The notes under the pieces are model-generated. The model was given only the letters and a program-made list of their open reading frames with translations. It ran no database searches and was not told the origin of the DNA. Shown here piece after piece: positions 22,999-30,231 of a stretch of DNA of 64,000 bases. The stretch is from CAWFGW01 sp963849955. GTDB lineage: Bacteria > Bacteroidota > Bacteroidia > Cytophagales > JAAEPT01. The translations under genes and the position numbers were made by a program. Where the stretch lies: positions 62,001 through 126,000 of the forward strand of contig CAWKJU010000001.1 in NCBI GenBank assembly GCA_963849955.1, given 5' to 3'. Each line of letters opens with the position of its first letter. The first letter of the stretch is position 1.

Positions 22999-23006
22999 TA
23001 TTTTTG
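22999..23006 (+). promoter_or_regulatory. -7 promoter element of the small rhodanese gene
   Basis: TATTTTTG is a full match to TAnnTTTG, about 43 nt upstream of the ATG at 23049. The operator lies where the -33 box would be. Confidence 0.6.
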
Positions 23007-23048
23007 AATTATAAAAATGTAAATATTCAATAACTAAATATAAAAACA

Positions 23049-23348
23049 ATGGGCTTATTCAATATGATTTTCGGAGGAACAGATACTACAAAAGTACAGG
23101 GCTTACTAGCTCAAGGGGCAAAAATTGTAGATGTTCGAACAGCAAGTGAATTTAAATCGGGACATATTGAGGGAGCTATAAATATTCCGTTAGACACGCT
23201 TCAATCCAATATTAGTAAGATAAAAGGATATGGAAAACCAATCGTATTAGTATGTCTTTCTGGAGGTAGAGCTGGTTCAGCAAAAAATATGTTAGCTAGT
23301 TCAGGTATCGAATGTGTGAATGCTGGTGGATGGACTAATTTAAGATAA
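23049..23348 (+). CDS. Single-domain cytoplasmic rhodanese
   Basis: This 99-residue protein is one rhodanese domain without signal peptide: AKIVDVRTASEFKSGHIEGAINIPLD and the active-site loop CLSGGRAGS with Cys69. Single-domain rhodaneses pass sulfane sulfur between thiols, and would here feed the persulfide dioxygenase fusion or other acceptors. It is monocistronic, with its own consensus -7 element and Crp/Fnr-like palindrome. It is followed by a hairpin terminator shared with the convergent M23 peptidase gene. Confidence 0.93.
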   Translation: MGLFNMIFGGTDTTKVQGLLAQGAKIVDVRTASEFKSGHIEGAINIPLDTLQSNISKIKGYGKPIVLVCLSGGRAGSAKNMLASSGIECVNAGGWTNLR

Positions 23349-23355
23349 GTTTTAA

Positions 23356-23390
23356 TAGATCTTGAAGGTGTGTCACTCCTTCAAGATCTA
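23356..23390. terminator. Bidirectional terminator hairpin between rhodanese and M23 peptidase genes
   Basis: TAGATCTTGAAGG (23356-23368) pairs with CCTTCAAGATCTA (23378-23390) as a perfect 13-bp stem with a 9-nt loop, between the stops of two convergent genes. The flanking T-runs are short. Confidence 0.75.
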
Positions 23391-23395
23391 CTAAG

Positions 23396-24235
23396 TTATT
23401 TGGCTCTATAAACTTTTCCTTCTTCCAATTCCAGTGGTTGTCCATCAACCAAAAACTTAACAGGAACACTGGTAACTTCATTAATGCCACTGTAGGAAAA
23501 TACCTCAAAGTGTAGATGTGGTCCTGATGACCATCCCGTGTTACCACTTTGCCCAATAAGTTCTCCTGCCTCAACTTTGTCTCCTTGCTTTACTTTTACT
23601 CCACCTTTTTTAAGGTGAAAATAGTTAGCAAAGGTGCCATCTTCATGATAAATGGTAATGTAATTCCCGGAGTTCTGAAAAGAAGGGTGTGATCCACCTT
23701 TTGAATCAGATGATCGCGTTTCAACGACAATCCCCGAACGGGCAGCATACACATCCGTGCCGTTTTCCATGCTGAAATCAAGAGCATATTTTCTACCTTT
23801 CATGTGATGAGAAAATTTGCCTCCATAACCTTGATCTACTGAATGAGCAGTCCCTGATTTGTAAGGAAGCTGATAAATTACTTCATCATTGTGTTTAGCG
23901 TTAAAATCACCTTTGGAATAACCCATGGAGATAGAATAACTCGTAGCCGAATTAGGTTTGGGCGTTAGTTCAAATAATTTGAATTTTTCTGATTGTGCAG
24001 GTACAACAGTTCTGAAAGGCAAATTAACCGAAGCCTTTAAATTTTGAAGTTTTGGGAAGTCAATGTTTAAGGTATAGGGACAATAGTTGGTGTTACTTGC
24101 GTAGTAAACGATTTTGCCATCTACTTTTTCACTGGTTAATTGAATGGAATCATCGGTGGGTTGTTGGTGGGTGAAACTGAAAAATATCAGTCCTAAGAAT
24201 AGAACAGCAAATAGCTTTTGTTTGGATATGTTCAT
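23396..24235 (-). CDS. M23-family metallopeptidase (peptidoglycan endopeptidase-like)
   Basis: The 279-residue product begins with a signal peptide (about residues 1-24). After a beta-rich N-terminal region comes a LytM/M23 domain. The metal-binding motifs are HHMKGRKYALDFSMENGTDVYAARSGIV (HxxxxxxxxD type) and the C-terminal GPHLHFEVF (HLH). M23 enzymes cut peptide cross-bridges of peptidoglycan or act as scaffold regulators of amidases; key residues look present, so activity is likely. It is transcribed toward, and terminates against, the small rhodanese gene. No functional link to that gene is suggested. Confidence 0.92.
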   Translation of the reverse strand: MNISKQKLFAVLFLGLIFFSFTHQQPTDDSIQLTSEKVDGKIVYYASNTNYCPYTLNIDFPKLQNLKASVNLPFRTVVPAQSEKFKLFELTPKPNSATSYSISMGYSKGDFNAKHNDEVIYQLPYKSGTAHSVDQGYGGKFSHHMKGRKYALDFSMENGTDVYAARSGIVVETRSSDSKGGSHPSFQNSGNYITIYHEDGTFANYFHLKKGGVKVKQGDKVEAGELIGQSGNTGWSSGPHLHFEVFSYSGINEVTSVPVKFLVDGQPLELEEGKVYRAK

Positions 24236-24360
24236 AGAATGAATAGTTAATGAGAGGATAACAGTTATAAAAACAAAAAGTTCGCCAGTTAATTGCTGAC
24301 GAACTTGGAATTATTTTTTGCGAACAAATACCTCAGTGCTTTTATAAAGGAGTTTAATGC

Positions 24361-24384
24361 AAGGTTTGTGAGGGCACAAACCTT
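24361..24384. repeat. GGTTTGTG...CACAAACC hairpin repeat, copy 2
   Basis: AAGGTTTGTG and CACAAACCTT form a perfect 10-bp stem around AGGG, 19 nt past the lysA stop. Its reverse complement is nearly repeated at 30209-30231 upstream of trpF. It may also help end the lysA transcript, but no T-run follows on that strand. Confidence 0.6.
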
Positions 24385-24402
24385 ATCGGAGTTTTTTTCT
24401 TT

Positions 24403-25641
24403 CTACAAAATCTCCACTTGCCCCCTCATTAAATCTTCAAAGGTATCACGTGCACGAATAAGTTTTGCTTCGCCTTTATAAATCATCACTTCCGCAGGGC
24501 GAAAACGGGCGTTGAAATTGGAAGCCATCATGTAGCCATAAGCCCCCGCATTCTTGAATGCAAGTATATCACCTTCTTTAGTCCGGGGTAAGTCCCGATC
24601 CGTAGCGAAGGTATCTGTTTCACAAATATTACCGACTACATTATAAACATGTGTTTCTGTATCGGTAGTGTTGCTCAAGTTTATAATATCGTGATGCGCA
24701 TCGTACATCATGGGGCGAATCAAGTGGTTAAAACCAGAATCTACTCCAATGAAAGTACAGGCAGGTGTTTCTTTAATGATGTTGGTTGTCACTAGAAAAT
24801 ACCCCGACTCACTGACCAAAAACTTTCCTGGCTCAAACCATATTTCCAATTCTCTACCGTATTCTTCGCAGAATTTAGAGAAGGCTTCAGTCATACTTTT
24901 ACCTAATTTTTCAATATCAGTGACATGGGCTCCTTCATAATAAGCTACTTTAAATCCACTGCCAAAGTCTAAGAATTGCAAGTCGGCAAAGTTTTTGGCG
25001 GCTTTAAATACGATGGCAGCACCTTTCATCCATACTTCAGTGTCTAAGATGTCAGAGCCTGTATGCACGTGAATACCTTCTACGTTTAAGTCGAACTTGT
25101 TGACTACTTCTATCACTTCATCCAATTGAAGAATAGAAATCCCAAATTTAGATCCGACATGACCCACTTGAATGTTTTTATTTCCTCCAGCAGTAATGTG
25201 TGGGTTAATACGGATACAAATTGGAACAGATGAACCGTATTTAGCGCCAAATTTCTCCAGAAAGGGAATGTTGTCAATGTTGATATGTACACGAAGTTCT
25301 ACCGCTTCTTCAATTTCTGAGAAAGCCACACAGTTGGGGGTATACATGATAGCCTCTTTTTCAAAACCAGCTAAAAAAGCCATTTTGACTTCGTTGATGG
25401 AAACAGCATCACAACCAGCCCCTTCGTTTTTTAGCAGTCGAAGTACATTGATATTCGTAAGGGATTTACAAGCAAACTTCAATTTCACATCTAAACCGCT
25501 GAACGCACTTTTTAATTGGTGATATTGAGCACTGATTTTTTCAGCATCGTAAACATATACTGGCGAGCCAAATTGGTTTACTACATCCGTTAATGCTACA
25601 CCTTGTACTTGATATTGTCCGTTTACTAATTCCATCTTCAT
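24403..25641 (-). CDS. lysA: Diaminopimelate decarboxylase
   Basis: The 412-residue protein is a fold-type III PLP decarboxylase that makes L-lysine from meso-diaminopimelate. The PLP lysine lies in KFACKSLTN (Lys59). A HVHTGSDI segment corresponds to the family HxGS motif. Other family signs are EPGKFLVSESGYFLV (phosphate-site glycines), CETDTFATDRDLP with the active-site Cys from the partner subunit, and NAGAYGYMMASNFN. All family landmarks are present. The gene is divergent from the trp operon; the 260-nt gap contains both promoters and the trp attenuator. Confidence 0.96.
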   Translation of the reverse strand: MKMELVNGQYQVQGVALTDVVNQFGSPVYVYDAEKISAQYHQLKSAFSGLDVKLKFACKSLTNINVLRLLKNEGAGCDAVSINEVKMAFLAGFEKEAIMYTPNCVAFSEIEEAVELRVHINIDNIPFLEKFGAKYGSSVPICIRINPHITAGGNKNIQVGHVGSKFGISILQLDEVIEVVNKFDLNVEGIHVHTGSDILDTEVWMKGAAIVFKAAKNFADLQFLDFGSGFKVAYYEGAHVTDIEKLGKSMTEAFSKFCEEYGRELEIWFEPGKFLVSESGYFLVTTNIIKETPACTFIGVDSGFNHLIRPMMYDAHHDIINLSNTTDTETHVYNVVGNICETDTFATDRDLPRTKEGDILAFKNAGAYGYMMASNFNARFRPAEVMIYKGEAKLIRARDTFEDLMRGQVEIL

Positions 25642-25721
25642 ATAAATTCAAGGAGGCAAAAGTAGTGAAAACATTTTTCTCAATAGTTTGAATTTTTTAA
25701 AACTTAATTACTGTAGAATCG

Positions 25722-25752
25722 TTTCGCATTTCTAAAATCTATTTTATCTTTG
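25722..25752 (+). promoter_or_regulatory. Promoter of the trp operon
   Basis: TATCTTTG at 25745-25752 is a full TAnnTTTG match; TTTC at 25722-25725 is a near -33 box with 19-nt spacing. The -7 element ends only 4 nt before the leader-peptide ATG, so the transcript may start at or within a few bases of that codon. Confidence 0.65.
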
Positions 25753-25756
25753 TCCT

Positions 25757-25810
25757 ATGCATTTACAAACTACAGTTGCAAAAAATTGGTGGTGGCTTGA
25801 TAATAATTGA
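25757..25810 (+). CDS. trpL: trp operon leader peptide
   Basis: A 17-codon frame reads MHLQTTVAKNWWWLDNN and stops with TGA. It holds three consecutive Trp codons (25787-25795), followed within 60-70 nt by an intrinsic terminator and then trpE. This is the layout of a Trp attenuator: scarce charged tRNA-Trp stalls the ribosome on the Trp codons and lets transcription continue. It is far too short for automatic gene callers. An 8-bp stem, 25796-25803 with 25811-25818, starts right after the Trp codons and would be broken by a stalled ribosome. Confidence 0.88.
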   Translation: MHLQTTVAKNWWWLDNN

Positions 25811-25862
25811 TTATCAGGCGAAGAGTGCTATATAAAAAAGAATTTGAATCATTAAATTATAT

Positions 25863-25891
25863 AAGCTTACTGCACGCAGTAAGCTTTTTTT
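25863..25891 (+). terminator. trp attenuator terminator
   Basis: AAGCTTACTG (25863-25872) pairs with CAGTAAGCTT (25877-25886) around CACG, directly followed by a T-run to 25891, 11 nt before trpE. A candidate competing pairing is GCTATATAA (25827-25835) with TTATATA-AGC (25857-25866), which would take the left arm of the terminator. I could not show which antiterminator is used. Confidence 0.85.
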
Positions 25892-25901
25892 ATTTTAAGA
25901 T

Positions 25902-27308
25902 ATGAGTAAAATTAACTTCAACACCAATTTCAAAAAGATCCTGGGCGATACATATACCCCAGTTGGTATTTACTTGCGATTTCGAGATAAGTATCCGAAT
26001 AGCATTATCATGGAAAGTTCTGACTACCATGGTAATGAACATAGCTATTCCTACATCTGTTTCGACCCAATTTCTAAGTTTGTAGTGGAGAAAAATACCA
26101 TTTATCAGCAGTTGCCCGATGGTGAATTAACTACCAAAGCAATAACCAAACGACAGGATGTAACTGAAGGATTACAAGCTTACGCGACTAGTTTTTCTTA
26201 TGACAAACCAAAAGTGCCTTACATTACCCACGGTTTGTTTGGCTATTCGTCATACAACGCGGTAAGGTACTTTGAAGACATACAAATAGATGAATTTGAA
26301 TCGGACGAAAGAGCCATCCCTGACTTATATTACCAGATTTACCGTTATGTGTTAGTGTATAGTCATCAGCAAGATGAAATATATATCTACGAACATTTGA
26401 GAGAAGGTGAGCAAAGCCACATGGATGTGGTATTAGAAACATTGAACAGAAAAGACTTCTCCGCATACGACTTCACTTCTGGAGATGATGAAACTTCGAA
26501 TTTCACTGATGAAGAATTTTTAAAAATTCTTCAGAAAGGTATGGATCACTGCTATCGGGGTGATGTGTTTCAGATGGTGCTTTCAAGACGCTTCCAGCAA
26601 AGTTTCAAGGGCGATGAGTTTCAGGTGTATCGTGCTTTGCGGCATATTAACCCTTCGCCTTATTTGTTCTTTTTTGATTTTGGAGGGTTTAAAATCTTTG
26701 GCTCTTCCCCAGAGGCTCAAATTGTGATTGATGACGGGAAAGCTACGATTTTCCCCATAGCAGGTACGTTTAAACGCACAGGACACGATGAGGAAGATCG
26801 AGCGTTGGCAAAAAAATTATTTGACGATCCCAAAGAAAACTCAGAACACGTAATGCTAGTGGATTTAGCTCGAAATGATTTGAGCCGTCATGGTTCAGAA
26901 GTAACAGTGGAAACCTTTAAAGAGATTCAGTTTTACTCCCACGTCATACACTTAGTTTCAAAAGTCACAGGTAAAATGGATGATGTCACCCAGTCAATCC
27001 AGCTGGCTGCAGACACATTTCCCGCAGGAACGTTGTCTGGAGCACCCAAATACATGGCAATGAAACTTATTAACCAATATGAAAACAACTGTCGTGGTTA
27101 TTATGGTGGTGCTATAGGTTATTTGGGTTTTGAGGGTGAGTTTAATCATGCCATCATGATTCGGACAATTTTGAGCAAAAGTAACAACCTCTATTATCAA
27201 GCAGGCGCGGGGGTTGTGGCTAAATCAACTATCGAAAGCGAGTTACAGGAAGTACATAACAAGTTATTGGCACCAAAAACAGCTATTGAGTTGGCGAATA
27301 AGATATAA
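25902..27308 (+). CDS. trpE: Anthranilate synthase component I
   Basis: The 468-residue product is a chorismate-binding enzyme. It has GLFGYSSYNAVRYFE, then FQMVLSRRFQQSF, the SSPEAQIVID and PIAGTFKRTG segments, LVDLARNDLSRHG, PAGTLSGAPKYMAMKLI, and the C-terminal GGAIGYLGFEGEFNHAIMIRT with QAGAGVVAKS. These are the anthranilate/aminodeoxychorismate synthase landmarks that make anthranilate from chorismate using ammonia from TrpG. Gene order in front of trpG, trpD and trpC settles the tryptophan role. It is the first structural gene after the Trp attenuator. The gap to trpG is 116 nt and contains an imperfect palindrome. Confidence 0.97.
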   Translation: MSKINFNTNFKKILGDTYTPVGIYLRFRDKYPNSIIMESSDYHGNEHSYSYICFDPISKFVVEKNTIYQQLPDGELTTKAITKRQDVTEGLQAYATSFSYDKPKVPYITHGLFGYSSYNAVRYFEDIQIDEFESDERAIPDLYYQIYRYVLVYSHQQDEIYIYEHLREGEQSHMDVVLETLNRKDFSAYDFTSGDDETSNFTDEEFLKILQKGMDHCYRGDVFQMVLSRRFQQSFKGDEFQVYRALRHINPSPYLFFFDFGGFKIFGSSPEAQIVIDDGKATIFPIAGTFKRTGHDEEDRALAKKLFDDPKENSEHVMLVDLARNDLSRHGSEVTVETFKEIQFYSHVIHLVSKVTGKMDDVTQSIQLAADTFPAGTLSGAPKYMAMKLINQYENNCRGYYGGAIGYLGFEGEFNHAIMIRTILSKSNNLYYQAGAGVVAKSTIESELQEVHNKLLAPKTAIELANKI

Positions 27309-27310
27309 AG

Positions 27311-27405
27311 ACGGAAAGCGGAAAAACGTAGGAATGGTTAACCTAATAATGTCAATCGTAAGTTCCGGTAAGTGTCTGGCGTTGCACGTTCTTCCGTTTC
27401 CCCGT
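27311..27405. repeat. Imperfect palindromic element between trpE and trpG
   Basis: ACGGAAAGCGGAAAAACGT (27311-27329) is inversely repeated, with mismatches, by ACGTTCTTCCGTTTCCCCGT (27386-27405). The two arms enclose about 56 nt with no gene. It resembles the palindromic inserts at other trp junctions in position but not in sequence. Confidence 0.6.
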
Positions 27406-27424
27406 TAACTGTAAAAAGAAAACA

Positions 27425-27997
27425 ATGAAAATACTAGTCTTAGATAATTACGATTCGTTTACCTACAACTTGGTACACATCATTCGCGAAGCGGGCTATG
27501 GTGCTGATCTGGATGTAATTCGTAACGATAAAATCACAGTAGAAGAAGTCGCCAAGTACGACAAAATTCTTCTTTCTCCTGGTCCAGGAATTCCAGTAGA
27601 AGCAGGTATTATGATGGACTTAATAAAAACATATGCATCTACAAAGAGTATTTTAGGTGTGTGTTTAGGTCATCAAGGCATTTGTGAGGCATTTGGAGCT
27701 ACATTGACCAACATGAAACATGTTTTACATGGTATTGGAATGCAAACAACCGTCCTTGACCAAGCAGATTATTTGTTTCAAGGCATCAACAAAGAATTTA
27801 CCACAGGTCGGTACCACAGTTGGGTTGCTGAAAAGTCAACCATTGCTGATCCCATGGAAATCACTGCTGTCAGTGAAGACGACTACGTGATGGCTGCAAA
27901 ACATAAAACTTATGATGTCCGCGGGGTACAGTTTCACCCTGAATCCGTATTGACACCTGGTGGAAAACAGATTGTGTTGAATTGGCTTGATAACTAG
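27425..27997 (+). CDS. trpG: Anthranilate synthase component II (glutamine amidotransferase)
   Basis: This 190-residue class I glutamine amidotransferase begins LVLDNYDSFTYNLVHIIREAG and carries the catalytic Cys in LGVCLGHQGICEAFG. The oxyanion strand SPGPGIP is present, and the His-Glu pair follows in VQFHPESVLTPGG. It frees ammonia from glutamine for TrpE. Such subunits can also serve folate synthesis (PabA), but the place within trpEGDCFBA supports TrpG. Gap to trpD is 223 nt, the longest inside the operon, and contains two nested palindromic repeats. Confidence 0.96.
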   Translation: MKILVLDNYDSFTYNLVHIIREAGYGADLDVIRNDKITVEEVAKYDKILLSPGPGIPVEAGIMMDLIKTYASTKSILGVCLGHQGICEAFGATLTNMKHVLHGIGMQTTVLDQADYLFQGINKEFTTGRYHSWVAEKSTIADPMEITAVSEDDYVMAAKHKTYDVRGVQFHPESVLTPGGKQIVLNWLDN

Positions 27998-27999
27998 TG

Positions 28000-28028
28000 A
28001 ATAGTTAATAATGAAGAATTAATAATTA
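28000..28028. repeat. AT-rich AATAATGA-AATTAATAATT repeat, copy 2
   Basis: AATAGTTAATAATGAAGAAT followed by TAATAATT closely matches 29201-29229 and the reverse of 21116-21147. It directly adjoins the trpG stop. Confidence 0.5.
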
Positions 28029-28037
28029 TTTAAAACT

Positions 28038-28207
28038 TCATTGCGAGGAAGGAGGACGACTGACGTGGCAATCTTTCAATCGCAAACGAACATAAAATTT
28101 GAGATGTCATCTTGAGGATAGAGGAATCTTTAGTATATAAATTCTTTACTCATCCAAAATGACATCGAAGTAAAAATAAAAGATTGCCGCGCTACGCTCG
28201 CACTGAC
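28038..28207. repeat. CATTGCGAG palindromic repeat between trpG and trpD, carrying a nested second element
   Basis: The outer ends are TCATTGCGAGG...GTGGCAATCTTT (from 28038) and AAAGATTGCC...GCTCGCACTGA (to 28207), an imperfect inverted pair. The 64-nt stretch 28103-28166 is itself bounded by GATGTCAT and ATGACATC and belongs to the GTCATC-TGAG family. One palindromic element therefore appears inserted in the loop of another. Confidence 0.75.
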
Positions 28208-28220
28208 AAATAGAGAAAAA

Positions 28221-29210
28221 ATGAAAGAACTATTACACCACCTATTCGCCCATAACACATTATCAAGAGAACAAGCTAAATCGGTTTTGATGGAGATTGG
28301 TGAAGGCAAACATGTACCCATGCAGATTGCTACCTTCCTGACAGTGTTCAGTATGCGCAGCATCACTGTGGAAGAGTTGCTCGGCTTTAGAGATGCTATG
28401 TTAGAAATGGTGGTGAAGGTGGATTTGAGTGAATTCACTCCGTTAGACATTGTAGGAACTGGAGGCGATGGAAAAGATACCTTCAATATTTCTACTACCA
28501 GTGCTTTTGTGACGGCTGGTGCAGGATACAAAATTGCAAAACATGGCAACTATGGGGTGTCCTCAAGTTGTGGATCATCCAATGTGTTGGAATATTTGGG
28601 TGTCAAGTTTAGCAATGAAGAAGCAGTATTAAAATCACAATTGGAGAAGTCTGGCTTTTGTATGCTTCACGCTCCCCTTTTTCATCCAGCCATGAAATAT
28701 GCTGCGCCCGTTCGAAAGGAAATGCAGGTACGCACCTTCTTTAATATGCTTGGACCAATGATAAATCCCTGCTACCCTAAACATCAGTTTTTGGGAGTCT
28801 ATAGTTTGGAGTTGTTGCGATTATATGGCTATATGTACCAAAGGACAGATATAACTTACAACATAGTACATGCCTTAGATGTGTATGATGAAGTCTCGCT
28901 GACCTGTCCTGTAAAAATAATGTCAAACCGGGGAGAAGCATTGTTAGAGCCAAAAGACTTTGGGTTCAAACAAATCACCCAGAAAGAATTATGGGGAGGA
29001 GCCTCTATTGAAGAGTCGGCTAAAATTTTGGTCAATATCTTAAAAGGAGATGGCACCGAAGCGCAAACCAATGCTGTATTAGCAAATGCTGGTTTAGCTA
29101 TACAAACCATGGAACAAACGTGGTCGTTAAGTGATTGTATTGCCAAGGCGAGGGAGTCGATAGATTCGGGGCAAGCATTCGCTTCGCTGAATGTTTTAAT
29201 TAATAGTTAA
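28221..29210 (+). CDS. trpD: Anthranilate phosphoribosyltransferase
   Basis: The 329-residue protein has the family motif VGTGGDGKDTFNIST for PRPP binding, then the KHGNYGVSSSCGSSNVLEYLG segment that binds anthranilate, and FFNMLGPMINPC. It transfers the phosphoribosyl group to anthranilate. Length is standard. The stop codon lies inside an AT-rich repeat that begins at 29201, so the end of the gene borders directly on repeat DNA. Gap to trpC is 142 nt and holds a CGTCATTGCGAGG palindrome. Confidence 0.96.
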   Translation: MKELLHHLFAHNTLSREQAKSVLMEIGEGKHVPMQIATFLTVFSMRSITVEELLGFRDAMLEMVVKVDLSEFTPLDIVGTGGDGKDTFNISTTSAFVTAGAGYKIAKHGNYGVSSSCGSSNVLEYLGVKFSNEEAVLKSQLEKSGFCMLHAPLFHPAMKYAAPVRKEMQVRTFFNMLGPMINPCYPKHQFLGVYSLELLRLYGYMYQRTDITYNIVHALDVYDEVSLTCPVKIMSNRGEALLEPKDFGFKQITQKELWGGASIEESAKILVNILKGDGTEAQTNAVLANAGLAIQTMEQTWSLSDCIAKARESIDSGQAFASLNVLINS

Positions 29211-29229
29211 TAATGAATAATTAATAATT
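29201..29229. repeat. AT-rich AATAATGA-AATTAATAATT repeat, copy 3
   Basis: TAATAGTTAATAATGAATAA followed by TTAATAATT includes the trpD stop codon. It is followed at once by the CGTCATTGCGAGG palindrome. Confidence 0.5.
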
Positions 29230-29232
29230 TTC

Positions 29233-29341
29233 CGTCATTGCGAGGAAGAAGGCACGCCTGACGTGGCAATCTCTTCATCGGATAACGTTTTCAAAATATT
29301 AAGATTACACACGTCCTGCTAGAGCAGGACTGGTAATGACG
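29233..29341. repeat. CGTCATTGCGAGG palindromic repeat between trpD and trpC
   Basis: CGTCATTGCGAGG at the left end and GGTAATGACG at the right end (29332-29341) mark an imperfect inverted repeat. GTGGCAATCTC faces AAGATTACAC inside, and GTCCTGCTAGAGCAGGAC forms its own hairpin. It matches the left half of the element at 28038. Confidence 0.75.
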
Positions 29342-29352
29342 TAAAGACAAAA

Positions 29353-30165
29353 ATGAACATACTAGATAAGATAGTTGCAAACACACAAGGAGAAGTCGCT
29401 GCACGGAAGTCGCTAGTGACTGTTGCTGAATTGGAAAAATCACCGCTTTTCAACCGAACACCTTTGGTAGTGAAAGACTTTATTCGCAACCCAGCTAAGT
29501 CGGGTATCATTGCGGAGATAAAAAAGAAAAGTCCTTCGAAAGGTATTATCAATGATAAAATTGATGTGGTAGAAGTGGGAAAAGGCTACGAAGCTGCTGG
29601 CGCATCGTGCATTTCTTGCTTAACTGATTTTGAATTTTTCGGTGGTAAAATGGAATACCTTACTGCCGTAAAAAAAGCAGTGAACATACCCGTGCTTCGC
29701 AAAGACTTCATGATTGATGAATATCAAGTCATCGAAGCGAAAGCTATTGGGGCGGATATGATTTTGTTGATAGCGGCTTGTTTGACTCCAGTTGAGCTAG
29801 AAAACTTAGCCAAGCTGGCAAAGAGCTTAGGTTTGTCTGTATTGATGGAAGTACATGACGAAGAGGAATTAAAACGTAGTATTAACCCATACCTTGATTT
29901 GGTAGGCGTAAATAATCGCAACCTCAAAACCTTTGATGTTTCGGTAGAAACATCAATCCGTTTAGCACCATTAATCCCTGATGAATTCTTAAAAGTATCA
30001 GAGAGTGGCTTGACCGATGTTTCTGTGATTCCAAGCTTAAAAACTGCTGGTTACGAAAGTTTCTTGATTGGCGAGACTTTCATGCGAGAACAAGATCCTG
30101 CGGAATGTTTGGTAGAGTATATATCAAAAATGAAGGATGAAGGTAGAAGGCAGAAAGACAGTTAA
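29353..30165 (+). CDS. trpC: Indole-3-glycerol-phosphate synthase
   Basis: The 270-residue TIM barrel contains the phosphate and catalytic motifs of TrpC: IIAEIKKKSPSKGIIN (catalytic Lys), VLRKDFMIDEYQVIEA, the ADMILLIAACL strand with LMEVHDEEEL, VGVNNRNLKTF, and VSESGLTDVS. It closes the indole ring from CdRP. The last residues (KDEGRRQKDS) look like translated GAAGGATGAAGGTAGAAGG-type repeat DNA rather than native sequence, so the gene seems to have gained a short C-terminal tail. A 114-nt gap rich in repeats precedes trpF. Confidence 0.96.
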   Translation: MNILDKIVANTQGEVAARKSLVTVAELEKSPLFNRTPLVVKDFIRNPAKSGIIAEIKKKSPSKGIINDKIDVVEVGKGYEAAGASCISCLTDFEFFGGKMEYLTAVKKAVNIPVLRKDFMIDEYQVIEAKAIGADMILLIAACLTPVELENLAKLAKSLGLSVLMEVHDEEELKRSINPYLDLVGVNNRNLKTFDVSVETSIRLAPLIPDEFLKVSESGLTDVSVIPSLKTAGYESFLIGETFMREQDPAECLVEYISKMKDEGRRQKDS

Positions 30166-30169
30166 GAAA

Positions 30170-30231
30170 CAAGATACCAAGGTTAAGACACAAGGTGGGG
30201 GTGCGCTAAGATGTGTGCCCTCACAAACCTT
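30170..30231. repeat. Repeat-rich junction between trpC and trpF
   Basis: AAGATACCAAGGTTAAGACA (30170-30189) is the CAAGAACCAAGATT-type low-complexity repeat also seen at 12781-12798 and 19771-19796. TGTGCCCTCACAAACCTT (30214-30231) repeats the hairpin at 24361-24384 in reverse orientation with a damaged left arm. Confidence 0.5.

Noticed and set aside
28038..29341. CRISPR-like array formed by repeated palindromes in trp spacers
   Set aside because: The repeats are few, of different families, not evenly spaced, and lie between genes; no cas genes are present.
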